64,000 nucleotides of DNA from Streptomyces sp. ISL-12. Its GTDB lineage: Bacteria; Actinomycetota; Actinomycetes; Streptomycetales; Streptomycetaceae. Shown here one piece after another: positions 17,534 through 26,567 of the stretch (positions are counted from its first letter, which is position 1; each line of letters starts with the position of its first letter). Made by a program: the position numbers and the translations under genes. The notes below the pieces were generated by a model. That model worked only from the letters and a program-made list of their open reading frames with translations, made no database searches and had not been told where the DNA came from. The stretch spans positions 38,001-102,000 of the forward strand of contig NZ_JAGGOO010000036.1 of assembly GCF_018614415.1 (NCBI RefSeq), given 5' to 3'.

Positions 17534-18619
17534 TCAGTCGTGCAGCGGCTGCGCGGCGTCCTCGCCCGTGCGCTGCTGGGGGAAGACCACCGCGCCCTGC
17601 TGGAGGGCGACCGTCCGGGCGGGGGAAGGGATGCGGATGCCCTCCTCGCGGTAGCGCCGGTGCAGCCGCTTGATGAACTCGTGCTTGATCCGGTACTGGT
17701 CGCTGAACTCGCCGACGCCGAGGATGACGGTGAAGCCGATCCGGGAGTCGCCGAAGGTGTGGAAGCGGATCGCCGGCTCGTGCTCCGGCACGGCGCCGGT
17801 GATCTCCGTCATGACCTCGGTGACGATCTCGGCCGTCACCCGTTCCACCTGCTCCAGATCGCTGTCGTAGGCGACGCCGACCTGGACGGTGATGGTCAGC
17901 TGCTGCTCGGGCCGCATGAAGTTGGTCATGTTCGTCTTGGCGAGCTGCCCGTTGGGGATCACGACCAGGTTGTTGGACAGGTCGCGGACGGTGGTCTGGC
18001 GCCAGTTGATGTCCTCGACGTAGCCCTCCTCACCGCTGCTGAGCCGGATGTAGTCCCCGGGCTGCACGGTCTTCGAGGCGAGGATGTGGATGCCCGCGAA
18101 GAGGTTCGCGAGGGTGTCCTGGAGGGCCAGGGCGACCGCCAGACCGCCCACGCCCAGGGCGGTGAGCAGCGGGGCGATGGAGATGCCCAGGGTCTGCAGC
18201 ACCACCAGGAAGCCGATGGCCAGCACCAGCACCCGGGTGATGTTGACGAAGATCGTGGCCGACCCGGCGACCCCGGAGCGGGAGGTCGTGACCGTCCGCA
18301 CCAGCCCGGCGATCACCCGCGCCGCGGACACCGTCACGACGAAGATGAGGAGGACCGTCAGCGTCTGGTTGACGGTGTGCTGGATCGTGCGGTTCAGCGG
18401 CAGTGCCGCCGCGGCTCCGGCGACCCCGCCCGAGACCGCCGCCCACGGTGCCACCGTGCGCAGCGCGGCCACGATCACGTCGTCCCCGCTCCAGCGGGTG
18501 CGGCCGGCGTGTCCGGCCAGCCAGCGCAGCAGCGCGCGCAGCAGGAAGGCGACCAGCAGCCCGGCGGCCAGGGCGATGCCGGCCACCACCAGGTCGTCCA
18601 CGGTGAGGTCGCGGGTCAC
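17534..18619 (-). CDS. MscS-family mechanosensitive channel
   Basis: A 361-aa membrane protein. TM segments lie at about residues 12-32, 85-105 and 125-155, and the pore helix TM3 reads ALGVGGLAVALALQDTLANLF, the Gly/Ala-packed helix typical of MscS. The beta domain (PGDYIRLSSGEEGYVEDINWRQT, VVIPNGQL) and mixed C-terminal domain follow. It releases ions on osmotic downshock. GTG 18619 is the start. Confidence 0.93.
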   Translation of the reverse strand: MTRDLTVDDLVVAGIALAAGLLVAFLLRALLRWLAGHAGRTRWSGDDVIVAALRTVAPWAAVSGGVAGAAAALPLNRTIQHTVNQTLTVLLIFVVTVSAARVIAGLVRTVTTSRSGVAGSATIFVNITRVLVLAIGFLVVLQTLGISIAPLLTALGVGGLAVALALQDTLANLFAGIHILASKTVQPGDYIRLSSGEEGYVEDINWRQTTVRDLSNNLVVIPNGQLAKTNMTNFMRPEQQLTITVQVGVAYDSDLEQVERVTAEIVTEVMTEITGAVPEHEPAIRFHTFGDSRIGFTVILGVGEFSDQYRIKHEFIKRLHRRYREEGIRIPSPARTVALQQGAVVFPQQRTGEDAAQPLHD

Positions 18620-18966
18620 CGGTCACCTCCGGGGAGGGAAGCGGCGGCGAGGACCCTCGCCGACGGCCGGATGTGAAGTCTCGTCACGTCGTCACCTGCT
18701 CGATTCCGGAAGGGCGATCACACCGCTCGGTGATCTGTTCGAGCGGCGCGACCGCTCATCCTGCCGCATCCCGGCCGGTGGACCGTACCGCGCCCGCCGG
18801 CCGGGGGCGGGGCTTCGGCCACCGGGCCGTACGGACGACGGGTACCGCACCACCGCACCGGGCCCGGCCCGGGTACTACGGCGGCGGTCCCGGGCCGGAC
18901 CGTCCGCGTTATCTTGCTCGGGCGCGAAGCGAGGGGTCAGGCGTCGTTCATTTCGAGGAGTCGTAC
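18620..18966. other. Non-coding gap with promoters of mscS and the MoxR gene
   Basis: This 347-bp gap separates two divergent genes. A TTATCT -10-like hexamer lies near 18908, about 55 bp before the MoxR start, and GAGGAG (18956-18961) is that gene's ribosome site. GC-rich inverted elements occur near 18860-18900. No small gene or other regulatory site was recognised. Confidence 0.4.
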
Positions 18967-20331
18967 GTGGGGGCACAGGACGCGCGGGACGCGGGCGTGC
19001 GGGACACAGGCGTGCTGCGGGACGCGACCGGGCGGGACGCGGGCGTGCGGGACGCAGGCGTGCTGCGGGACGTGACCGGGCGGGAGGCGAGCGCCGTACG
19101 GGACACGAGCGCGGTACGGGACGAGACCGCCGTACCGGAGGCGACCCCCCGGGACACGGCCGCGCGGCTGCGGGCGGTCTGCGGTGAGCTGTCGGACCGC
19201 TTCCTGGAGCGGGACGACGTGGTGCGGACGCTGGTGGTGACGCTGCTGGCCGGACAGCACTCGCTGCTGCTCGGCCCGCCCGGCACGGCCAAGTCCGAGC
19301 TGGCGCGGGAACTCACGGGCCGGGTCGAGGGGGCCTCCTACTGGGAGATCCTGCTGTCCAAGTTCACCGCGCCGACCAGGATGTTCGGGCCCATCGACGT
19401 GGCCGCGCTCGCCCGCGGCGAGTACCGGCAGGTCTACGAGGGCCGCGCCACCACCGCGCACGTGGCGTTCATCGACGAGATCTTCAAGTGCTCCACGGCC
19501 GCGCTGAACGAGACGCTGGGCTATCTCAACGAGCGGATCTACCACCCCGAGAACGGCGGCGAGCCGATCCGCTGCCCCCTGATCGGCGCCATCACGGCGA
19601 GCAACGAACTGCCCACCGGCGAGGACTCGGCCGCTGTCTACGACCGGCTGCTGGTACGGATCGAGGTCGGCTACCTGGCCGACCCCTCGAACTTCGCCGC
19701 GCTGGTCCGCTCCGCCGTCAGCCGCCCGGAGGCACCGGCCAGGACCACCGTCTCGCTGGCCGCGTTGCAGCAGGCCGTGACCGGGGCCGTGCCGGACGTG
19801 GCCGTCCCCGACACGATCGTGGACGCGGTGTGCACGCTGCGGGCCGCCCTGCGCCGCAAGGAGCTCGTCGCCTCCGACCGCCGCTGGCGGCAGGCGGTGC
19901 GGCTGCTCCAGGCGTCCGCGTACCTCGACGGCCGCCCGGCGGTCGCCGAGACCGACCTGTCGGTGCTGACGCATGTGCTGTGGGACTCGCCCGCCCAGCG
20001 CCCGACCGTCGAGCGCGAAGTCCTGCACCTGGTCAACCCGGACGCCAAGGAGGCGCTCGACCTGGCCGACACCCTCGACGAACTGGAGGCCCAGCTCGAC
20101 GCCATGGCCGGGCAGTCCCGCGAGGCCCTGAGCGAGTGGGTCATCAAGCACGCCCACAACAAGCTCGCCACGGCGGGCAAACGGCTGGAGAAGCTGCGCG
20201 CGGAGGCGGCGGGTGCCGGCCGTTCCACCGCCGCCATCGACCGGGTCACCGGCCGCCAGCGCGCGGTCCGCGCCCGGGTCCTCACCGAGGCCCTCGGTGT
20301 GGACGCGAGCATGGTGCAGGCCCAGTTCTGA
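18967..20331 (+). CDS. MoxR/RavA-type AAA+ ATPase
   Basis: A 454-aa AAA+ protein. Walker A is GPPGTAKS (about residue 104), Walker B FIDEIFK (about 167), sensor 1 ITASNELP, and the C-terminal lid carries RRWRQAVRLLQASAYLDGR. RavA-class ATPases remodel protein complexes with a VWA partner, and such a gene follows 23 bp downstream. The first 50 residues are a low-complexity RDxGVRD/GVLRD repeat unlike any AAA domain (DNA repeat 18991-19086). GTG 18967 is chosen for its GAGGAG site; longer frames upstream have no support. Confidence 0.88.
   Translation: MGAQDARDAGVRDTGVLRDATGRDAGVRDAGVLRDVTGREASAVRDTSAVRDETAVPEATPRDTAARLRAVCGELSDRFLERDDVVRTLVVTLLAGQHSLLLGPPGTAKSELARELTGRVEGASYWEILLSKFTAPTRMFGPIDVAALARGEYRQVYEGRATTAHVAFIDEIFKCSTAALNETLGYLNERIYHPENGGEPIRCPLIGAITASNELPTGEDSAAVYDRLLVRIEVGYLADPSNFAALVRSAVSRPEAPARTTVSLAALQQAVTGAVPDVAVPDTIVDAVCTLRAALRRKELVASDRRWRQAVRLLQASAYLDGRPAVAETDLSVLTHVLWDSPAQRPTVEREVLHLVNPDAKEALDLADTLDELEAQLDAMAGQSREALSEWVIKHAHNKLATAGKRLEKLRAEAAGAGRSTAAIDRVTGRQRAVRARVLTEALGVDASMVQAQF
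18991..19086 (+). repeat. 48-bp tandem repeat in the MoxR N-terminus
   Basis: Two copies of a 48-bp unit (18991-19038 and 19039-19086) differ at a few positions and keep the frame, giving a 16-residue protein repeat (RDAGVLRD-like) in a disordered leader. Copy number may vary between strains. Confidence 0.85.
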
Positions 20332-20354
20332 ACGGCGGCGAGGACCAACAGGAC

Positions 20355-21974
20355 ATGGACGCGACACCTGGCAGGCTCGACGCACTGGTGGCCCGGGCCG
20401 GGACCTGGCTGGGCCGTTCGGCCGGCACCCCCGAGCGGCACACCGCGGCCGTGGTCGCGGACCACTTCGAACGGATCGCCTGGCGCGACACCTACGGCCG
20501 GGCGGCGGGCCTGCGCGAGCTGGCCGAGGAGCTGAACGAGCGCCACGAGCACGCCACCGACCTGCTGGCCGATGTCTTCCTGGCCGCCTACCAGCCCGTC
20601 CCGCTGCTGCGCGAGCGCGCGGAGATGGACCCCTCCCGCCTGGTGAACCACCAGGTCGTCACCGCGCTGGCCGAGTCGGCGGACTTCGCCGAGCTGCGCC
20701 GGGAGACGGCCGGCGACCCCTACGCCGCCGCCATGGCCGTACTCGCCCAGGCCGCCGAGCTGCGCCGGATGCTCGCCGGTTCGCGGGACGCGCAGGAACA
20801 GGCCGAGCGGGCGAGCGGGGCCCGGCGGGCCGCCGACGGCGCGGCGGGCGCCGTGGGCGAGGCGCTCCGGCAGGCCGCCGAGGAGGCCGGGGCGGACGGC
20901 GCCGTGCCGGAGCGGGCCGCCGACGCCGTCCAGCGGGCGATCCGGGCCGCCGAGACCGCCGACGCCGCCGCCCGGCAGGCGGCCCGGGCCGCCCAAGGGG
21001 CCCTCGCGGCGGCGGCCGGCCAGGTCCGTGCCGTCGCGCGCACCGCGGTGGCACGGGCGGCCCGGACCGTCCGGGAGGAGGCCGCGCTGACGCGCGCGTG
21101 GGGCGTCGGCCCCGGCGAGCTGGAGCGGCTGTCGTTCGACCAGCGGGCCCGGCTCGCCGAACGGCTGCGCACCGGCCGGCTCGCCCGGTGGGCCGAACTG
21201 ATCGGCCGCTTCCGGCAGATGGCCGGCGGCGAACGCGCCCGCAAGGTGGAGAACACCACCGGGGAACTGGTCGGCGTCACCCTCGGCGACGACCTCTCCC
21301 GCGTCATCCCCTCCGAACTGGCCCACCTCGGCCTGCCCGGCCTGCGCGCGGTCTTCGCCGCCCGCTACGCCGCCGGCGAACTGATGCTCTACGACAGCCA
21401 GGGCGAGCAGGACACCGGCCGGGGCGCCGTCATCGCGTGCGTCGACACCTCGCACTCCATGTACGCGGAAGGGCCCGGCGGAGTCACCCGGGAAGCGTGG
21501 TCCAAGGCCTGTGCCCTGGCGCTGCTGGATCAGGCCCGTGCCGCGCGGCGCGACTTCGTCGGCATCCTGTTCTCCGCCGCCGACAAGCTCCGCGTCTTCC
21601 GCTTCCCGGCCGACCGGCCCGCCGAGGCCGCCGAGGTCGTCGAGTTCGCGGAGACCTTCCTCGGCGGCGGCACCGACTTCGAGCGGCCGTTGTCGGCCGC
21701 CGTCGACATCCTGGCGGCGGAGTTCGACGACGCGGCGCGCGGGCGCGGTGACATCGTGCTGATCACCGACGACGCGTGCGAGGTCACCGAGGCGTGGACC
21801 CGCGGCTGGAACGAGGCCAGACGCCGGCTGGGCTTCCGCCTCTTCGGCGTGGCCATCGGCGTCCCGGACGCGGCCGAGACCGGCTCGGTCCTGGAGGCCC
21901 TGTGCGACAACCTGCGTACCGTCGACGACCTCACGGACGTACACGTCGCCGCCGACCTCTTCCGGGTCATCTGA
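20355..21974 (+). CDS. VWA-domain protein, ViaA-like partner of the MoxR ATPase
   Basis: A 539-aa protein. The N-terminal half is helical with an Ala-rich coiled-coil-like stretch (about residues 150-240). The C-terminal von Willebrand A domain has the MIDAS motif DTSHSM (about 363), a Thr in LGGGTDF, and an Asp in VLITDDACE. The pairing and order with a MoxR ATPase match RavA-ViaA and related modules, thought to insert metals or remodel respiratory and other complexes. No signal peptide. Client unknown. Confidence 0.87.
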   Translation: MDATPGRLDALVARAGTWLGRSAGTPERHTAAVVADHFERIAWRDTYGRAAGLRELAEELNERHEHATDLLADVFLAAYQPVPLLRERAEMDPSRLVNHQVVTALAESADFAELRRETAGDPYAAAMAVLAQAAELRRMLAGSRDAQEQAERASGARRAADGAAGAVGEALRQAAEEAGADGAVPERAADAVQRAIRAAETADAAARQAARAAQGALAAAAGQVRAVARTAVARAARTVREEAALTRAWGVGPGELERLSFDQRARLAERLRTGRLARWAELIGRFRQMAGGERARKVENTTGELVGVTLGDDLSRVIPSELAHLGLPGLRAVFAARYAAGELMLYDSQGEQDTGRGAVIACVDTSHSMYAEGPGGVTREAWSKACALALLDQARAARRDFVGILFSAADKLRVFRFPADRPAEAAEVVEFAETFLGGGTDFERPLSAAVDILAAEFDDAARGRGDIVLITDDACEVTEAWTRGWNEARRRLGFRLFGVAIGVPDAAETGSVLEALCDNLRTVDDLTDVHVAADLFRVI

Positions 21975-22002
21975 CCCCGCGATCCGGTCCGGGGCCGTCC
22001 CC

Positions 22003-22995
22003 TCAGATCACCTTCAGCCGCACCAGTGCCCCCAGCGTCAGCGCCCCCGGCAGCAACGGCAGCCAGACGGTGATGATCCGGTAGGCCAGCACCACCGCCG
22101 TCGCCACGGCCGCCGGGCCGCCCGCCGCCACCAGCGCCACCACCAGCGCGGCCTCGACCGACCCCAGGCCGCCCGGCGTGGGCACCAGCGCCACCGCGAC
22201 CGTCGCCGCCAGGTACGCCAGCGCCATGTGCGCGGCCGGCACCGGCAGCCCAAGCGCCCGCCCCGTCAGCACCAGGGCGGTCGCCTGCAGGGCGGGGAAG
22301 GCCAGCGAACCGCCCCACAGGGCCAGCGCCCGCGCCGGACGCGTGTGCACCGAACGGGCCTCGCCGAGCGCGGTGCGCAGGAAGCCGGCCACGGCCGTGC
22401 GCACCCGCCGCACCAGCGTCAGTACGCCCGCCGCCACCACCAGCACCGCCACCGTGCCGAGCAGCAGCGGGCCGACGAACCCCTCGGGCAGCAGCGCACC
22501 GAGCCGCAGCGCGCCGGGGAAGGCCAGCAGCAGCGCCCCGAGCAGCGCCACCCGGCCGACGCTCTCGGCCAGCAGGTACAGGGCGAGCGCGGCCGAGGAG
22601 CGGGCGAGCGGCAGCCCGCACACCGTCATGAACCGCAGGTTGACCGCGCCCGCGCCCAGGCCGCTGGGCAGCAGGTGGTTGGCGGCGCCGGCCGCGAACT
22701 GGGTGGCCAGCAGCCGTCCGCCGGGCAGCCGCTGTACCACCGCGCCCTGCCGGGTGCAGGCGGCGGCGACCCAGGTCAGACAGGTGGCGGCGCCGGCGGC
22801 CAGCAGCCAGGGCCAGCTGGCCGTGGCGAGGTGCCTGACGCCCTCGGCGAGCACCGACCGCTGCCGCACGGCGACCACGGCGACGAGCACGAGCGGAAGC
22901 AGGCACAGGACCTGGCGGATCCGGTGGGCCGGGACGCGGCGCGGACGCCGGGGGGATCGTCCCGGGGGAGCTTCGGGGAGGTGTACGGCTGTCAC
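22003..22995 (-). CDS. Flippase-like membrane protein (LPG synthase TM / UPF0104 family)
   Basis: A 330-aa integral membrane protein with about eight hydrophobic helices and the family landmarks NHLLPSGLGAGAVNLRFM and VALVPTPGGLGSVEAALV. The hydrolase-like synthase domain of MprF is absent, so it is the membrane part only, likely moving a lipid or lipid-linked precursor. GTG 22995 is the chosen start without a strong ribosome site. It is divergent from the ABC exporter. Confidence 0.8.
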   Translation of the reverse strand: MTAVHLPEAPPGRSPRRPRRVPAHRIRQVLCLLPLVLVAVVAVRQRSVLAEGVRHLATASWPWLLAAGAATCLTWVAAACTRQGAVVQRLPGGRLLATQFAAGAANHLLPSGLGAGAVNLRFMTVCGLPLARSSAALALYLLAESVGRVALLGALLLAFPGALRLGALLPEGFVGPLLLGTVAVLVVAAGVLTLVRRVRTAVAGFLRTALGEARSVHTRPARALALWGGSLAFPALQATALVLTGRALGLPVPAAHMALAYLAATVAVALVPTPGGLGSVEAALVVALVAAGGPAAVATAVVLAYRIITVWLPLLPGALTLGALVRLKVI

Positions 22996-23089
22996 ACCGG
23001 CAGAGCGTTCCCGCCTCGCGCCAACTCCCGGTGGCAGCAGCGGGGACGGCGGCTTACGGGCGGACAGCGGACCGCCGTTGACCTCGACG

Positions 23090-23120
23090 TTGACCTCAAG
23101 ATTGCTTGAGGTTCTAGCGT
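23090..23120 (+). promoter_or_regulatory. SoxR/MerR-type operator in a 19-bp-spaced promoter
   Basis: ACCTCAAG-ATTG-CTTGAGGT (23093-23112) is a perfect palindrome matching the SoxR consensus core CCTCAAG-N4-CTTGAGG. It sits between TTGACC (-35) and TAGCGT (-10) with a 19-bp spacer, the long spacer that MerR-family activators correct by twisting DNA. Transcription would begin at about the ATG (23128), giving a leaderless mRNA, which fits the missing ribosome site. Confidence 0.85.
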
Positions 23121-23127
23121 CTGCGGC

Positions 23128-25017
23128 ATGAGTATGGAGACCACCGCCTGGACCCAGCTGTACAGCGTCCTCAACGCCGAGCGGGACCGCCGCCCCTTCG
23201 TCCGCGCCACCCTGCGCCGCATCGGCGCCTTCGCCCGCCCGCACCGCCGCCGCATCACCTGGTTCGTGCTGCTCGGCGTGGCGACCGCGCTGCTCGCGGT
23301 CGCCACCCCCGTCCTGGCCGGCCGCGTCGTCGACGCGATCGTGTCCGGCGGCGACGAGGGCACCGTCGTACGCCTCGCCCTGCTGATCGCCGCGATCGCC
23401 GTCGCGGAGGCGGCGCTCGGCATCCTCTCCCGGAGGCTGTCGGCGCGGCTCGGCGAGGGGCTCATCCTCGATCTGCGGACGGCCGTCTTCGACCATGTGC
23501 AGCGCATGCCGGTCGCGTTCTTCACCCGGACCCGTACGGGAGCGCTGGTCTCCCGTCTCAACAACGACGTCATCGGCGCCCAGCGGGCGTTCAGCAACAC
23601 CCTCTCCGGAGTCGTCAGCAACCTGGTGACGCTGCTGCTCACCCTCGCCGTCATGCTCACCCTGTCCTGGCAGATCACCCTGCTCGCGCTGGTGCTGCTG
23701 CCCGTCTTCGTGGTCCCGGCCCGCCGCATGGGCCGCCGGATGGCCCGGATGCAGCGAGAGGCCGCCGCCCTCAACGCCGCGATGGGCACCCGGATGACCG
23801 AGCGGTTCTCCGCGCCCGGCGCCACCCTGGTCAAACTGTTCGGCCGGCCCGAGGAGGAGTCGGCGCAGTTCGCCGAGCGGGCCCGCCGGGTCGCCGACAT
23901 CGGCGTGCGCACCGCGACCGCCCAGGCCGCGTTCATCACCGCCCTCACCCTGGTCTCCGCGCTCGCCCTCGCCCTGGTCTACGGCCTCGGCGGCCGGCTC
24001 GCCCTGCGCGGCACCCTGGAGCCGGGCGCCGTCGTCGCCCTGGCGCTGCTGCTGACCCGCATGTACGCGCCGCTCACCGCGCTCGCCGGGGCCCGGGTGG
24101 AGGTGATGAGCGCGCTGGTCAGCTTCGAGCGGGTCTTCGAGGTGCTCGACCTGAAGCCGCTGATCGAGGAGCGGCCGGACGCCCGCCCGGTCCCCGACGG
24201 CCCCGTCGCCGTCGAGTTCGACGACGTCCGCTTCGCCTACCCCTCGGCCGACAAGGTCTCCCTCGCCTCCCTGGAGGAGGTCGCCGCCCTGGACGGCCGG
24301 GGCGGCGCCGAGGTCCTGCACGGCATCTCCTTCCGCGCCGAGCCCGGCCGGACCGTCGCCCTCGTCGGCTCCTCCGGCGCCGGCAAGTCCACCGTCGCCC
24401 AGTTGCTGCCGCGCCTGTACGACGCCGACTCGGGCACCGTACGCGTCGGCGGCACCGACGTCCGGGAGCTGACCGCCGCGTCGCTGCGCGCCACCGTCGG
24501 CATGGTCACCCAGGACGGCCACCTCTTCCACGACACGGTCCGCGCCAACCTCCTGCTCGCCCGCCCCGACGCCGCCGAGGCCGACCTGTGGGACGCGCTG
24601 CGCCGCGCCCGCCTCGACGGCCTCGTACGGTCCCTGCCCGACGGCCTGGACACGGTGGTCGGCGAACGCGGCTACCGGCTCTCCGGCGGCGAGCGGCAGC
24701 GGATGACCATCGCCCGGCTGCTGCTGGCCCGCCAGCGCGTCGTCATCCTCGACGAGGCCACCGCCCACCTCGACAACACCTCGGAGGCCGCCGTCCAGGA
24801 GGCGCTCACCGAGGCCCTGGCGGACCGGACCGCAGTCGTCATCGCCCACCGCCTGTCCACGGTCCGCGCCGCCGACCAGATCCTGGTGATCGAGGCCGGC
24901 CGCGTCGTGGAACGCGGCACCCACGACGGCCTCCTCGCCGCCGGCGGCCGGTACGCCGAGCTGTACCGCGGCCAGTTGGAGAACCGGCGGGGCGACGCCG
25001 TCCTCAGGGCTTCGTGA
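23128..25017 (+). CDS. ABC exporter, fused TMD-NBD, SoxR-regulated (EcaD-like)
   Basis: A 629-aa half-transporter. Six TM helices fill residues about 35-310; the NBD has Walker A GSSGAGKST (about 412), signature LSGGERQR, Walker B VVILDEAT and the H-loop IAHRLST. Such exporters work as dimers to pump drugs or lipids out. The start ATG 23128 has no Shine-Dalgarno and follows a SoxR-type promoter, so a redox-active compound is the likely inducer. It resembles EcaD (SCO7008) of the S. coelicolor SoxR regulon, and the nearby icd agrees with that location; this is from memory. The 3' end overlaps the opposing AraC gene by 14 bp. Confidence 0.92.
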   Translation: MSMETTAWTQLYSVLNAERDRRPFVRATLRRIGAFARPHRRRITWFVLLGVATALLAVATPVLAGRVVDAIVSGGDEGTVVRLALLIAAIAVAEAALGILSRRLSARLGEGLILDLRTAVFDHVQRMPVAFFTRTRTGALVSRLNNDVIGAQRAFSNTLSGVVSNLVTLLLTLAVMLTLSWQITLLALVLLPVFVVPARRMGRRMARMQREAAALNAAMGTRMTERFSAPGATLVKLFGRPEEESAQFAERARRVADIGVRTATAQAAFITALTLVSALALALVYGLGGRLALRGTLEPGAVVALALLLTRMYAPLTALAGARVEVMSALVSFERVFEVLDLKPLIEERPDARPVPDGPVAVEFDDVRFAYPSADKVSLASLEEVAALDGRGGAEVLHGISFRAEPGRTVALVGSSGAGKSTVAQLLPRLYDADSGTVRVGGTDVRELTAASLRATVGMVTQDGHLFHDTVRANLLLARPDAAEADLWDALRRARLDGLVRSLPDGLDTVVGERGYRLSGGERQRMTIARLLLARQRVVILDEATAHLDNTSEAAVQEALTEALADRTAVVIAHRLSTVRAADQILVIEAGRVVERGTHDGLLAAGGRYAELYRGQLENRRGDAVLRAS

Positions 25018-25909
25018 GGGTCCGGAACTCGGTGGGCGTCATCCCGGTGCGCTGCCGGAAGAACGCGCTGAAGGCGGTCGGATAGCCGAACCCGATCCGC
25101 TCCCCGATGGTGGCCGGTGCCAGCGAGGTGTGGATGAGCAGGCGTTTCGCCTCCAGCAGCACCCGGTCGTCGATGAAGCGTTTGGCGCCGACACCGAGCG
25201 CCGCCCGGGTGGCCCGGGTGAGCGTGCGCGGGCTGTAGCCCAGCCGGGCGGCGTAGTCCTCCACCCGGTGGGTCCGCCCGAAGTCCTCCTCGACCGCCCG
25301 CCGGAACCGGTGGAAGGGCTCGCTGCCGCCGGTACGGGTCCGGCGGCGCGGGTCGGCGAGGTGGACCAGCCGCACGAGGATCACCGAGAGCAGGTCGCGC
25401 AGCGTCTCGACGTACGCCTCCAGCGTCAGGTCGCCGAGCCCGGCGTGCTCCTCGACCAGGGCGTCGAGCAGCCGCAGCAGCGCCGCCTGCCGCGCCGGGT
25501 CCGGGGTGATCAGCCGGTACGGGACGTGCTCGCCGTCCCGGATCAGGGCGTCCGTCGCGGCGCTCGGGAAACCGGACGGGAACACCAGTACGGTGGCGTC
25601 GGCGTCCCCGGGCCCGTCCGGGAACTGGAGCACCTGCCCCGGCCACACCCACAGCCAGTCGCCCGCGCCCAGCGTGTACGAGGTGAAGTCCACCGCGCAC
25701 GCCAGCCGCCCGCCCCGTACCGCGACGACCAGGTGGAAGGCCGGGCGCACGGGCCCGGTGAGCGGGCGCTCCCGCTGGTCGGCACGGGCGGCGAGGCCCG
25801 GCAGGTCGAGCACCTCCAGCCCCGGTGGCCGGCCCGGTGTCGGGTGGTAGGACACCGTCGGAACACCGCCCGTCGGACGACCGCCCGCGAACTGTCCGTT
25901 TTTCTTCAT
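25004..25909 (-). CDS. AraC-family regulator with cupin sensor domain
   Basis: A 301-aa protein with an AraC-binding-like cupin N-terminus (HLVVAVRGGRLACAVDFTSYTLGAGDWLWVWPGQV) and two C-terminal HTHs (VEDYAARLGYSPRTLTRAT and IGERIGFGYPTAFSAFFRQRTGMTPTEFR). It is divergent from the quercetinase operon over an 86-bp gap and is its most likely regulator, sensing the flavonol or a breakdown product. Its end overlaps the ABC exporter end by 14 bp. Confidence 0.9.
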   Translation of the reverse strand: MKKNGQFAGGRPTGGVPTVSYHPTPGRPPGLEVLDLPGLAARADQRERPLTGPVRPAFHLVVAVRGGRLACAVDFTSYTLGAGDWLWVWPGQVLQFPDGPGDADATVLVFPSGFPSAATDALIRDGEHVPYRLITPDPARQAALLRLLDALVEEHAGLGDLTLEAYVETLRDLLSVILVRLVHLADPRRRTRTGGSEPFHRFRRAVEEDFGRTHRVEDYAARLGYSPRTLTRATRAALGVGAKRFIDDRVLLEAKRLLIHTSLAPATIGERIGFGYPTAFSAFFRQRTGMTPTEFRTLTKP

Positions 25910-25995
25910 CGCGTGCCCGAGTGTATGCCGACCACCCGCCGGGGCCGGTTCTAGGTTGGCGGGAGCCGTCCGAGCCGCAGAGAGGACCGACCCCC

Positions 25996-26556
25996 ATGAC
26001 CATCGAGTTCGCCACCCGCTACCGTCAGCGCTCCCACATCCCGCCGGAGCCGGGCAAGCCGTACTTCATCGAGAAGGGCATGGGCGACCGCGCCCACCTC
26101 TTCACCGACATGTTCACGATCTACGCCGGCGGCGAGCAGACCGAGAACACGTTCAACTTCTTCACCTGCGAGGGCCCCAAGGGCGACATCATCCCCGCCC
26201 ACTCCCACCCCGACACCTACGAGGTCTTCTACATCACCGACGGCGCCGTGCGGCTGTTCGTGGAGGACCTGGAGGGCGAGCAGTACGAGAAGCTGCTCAC
26301 CGTCGGCGACTTCGGCTTCGTCCCGAAGAACTGCCCGCACGCCTACCGCATCGAACGCCACCACAGCCGCATCGTCGGCGTCGCGGCCGGACCGGGCGGC
26401 ACCTTCGAGCGGTTCTTCGAGAACCTCGGCACCCCCACCGACGAACTCTCCCCGCCGCGGCGGCCGTTCGTGCCCGAGCCGGACAAGTTCGGCACCGTGC
26501 CGCAGCAGTACGACGTGAACTTCCTGCCCGACCACCAGTGGCGCACCGGCGAGTGA
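25996..26556 (+). CDS. queD: Quercetin 2,3-dioxygenase (quercetinase)
   Basis: A 186-aa monocupin very close to the nickel/cobalt-type QueD of Streptomyces. Metal ligands are visible in HSHPDTYE (two His and Glu) and in NCPHAYRIE (fourth His). The enzyme opens the flavonol C ring with loss of CO, giving a depside (2-protocatechuoylphloroglucinol carboxylate from quercetin). ATG 25996 has AGAGGAC upstream. It leads a three-gene operon whose other products fit the next steps. Confidence 0.93.
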   Translation: MTIEFATRYRQRSHIPPEPGKPYFIEKGMGDRAHLFTDMFTIYAGGEQTENTFNFFTCEGPKGDIIPAHSHPDTYEVFYITDGAVRLFVEDLEGEQYEKLLTVGDFGFVPKNCPHAYRIERHHSRIVGVAAGPGGTFERFFENLGTPTDELSPPRRPFVPEPDKFGTVPQQYDVNFLPDHQWRTGE

Positions 26557-26567
26557 GGGAGCAGCAC

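Noticed and set aside
22003..24924. 973-codon minus-strand frame extending the flippase-like gene
   Set aside because: The upstream 640 codons are antisense to the ABC exporter; the real start is GTG 22995.
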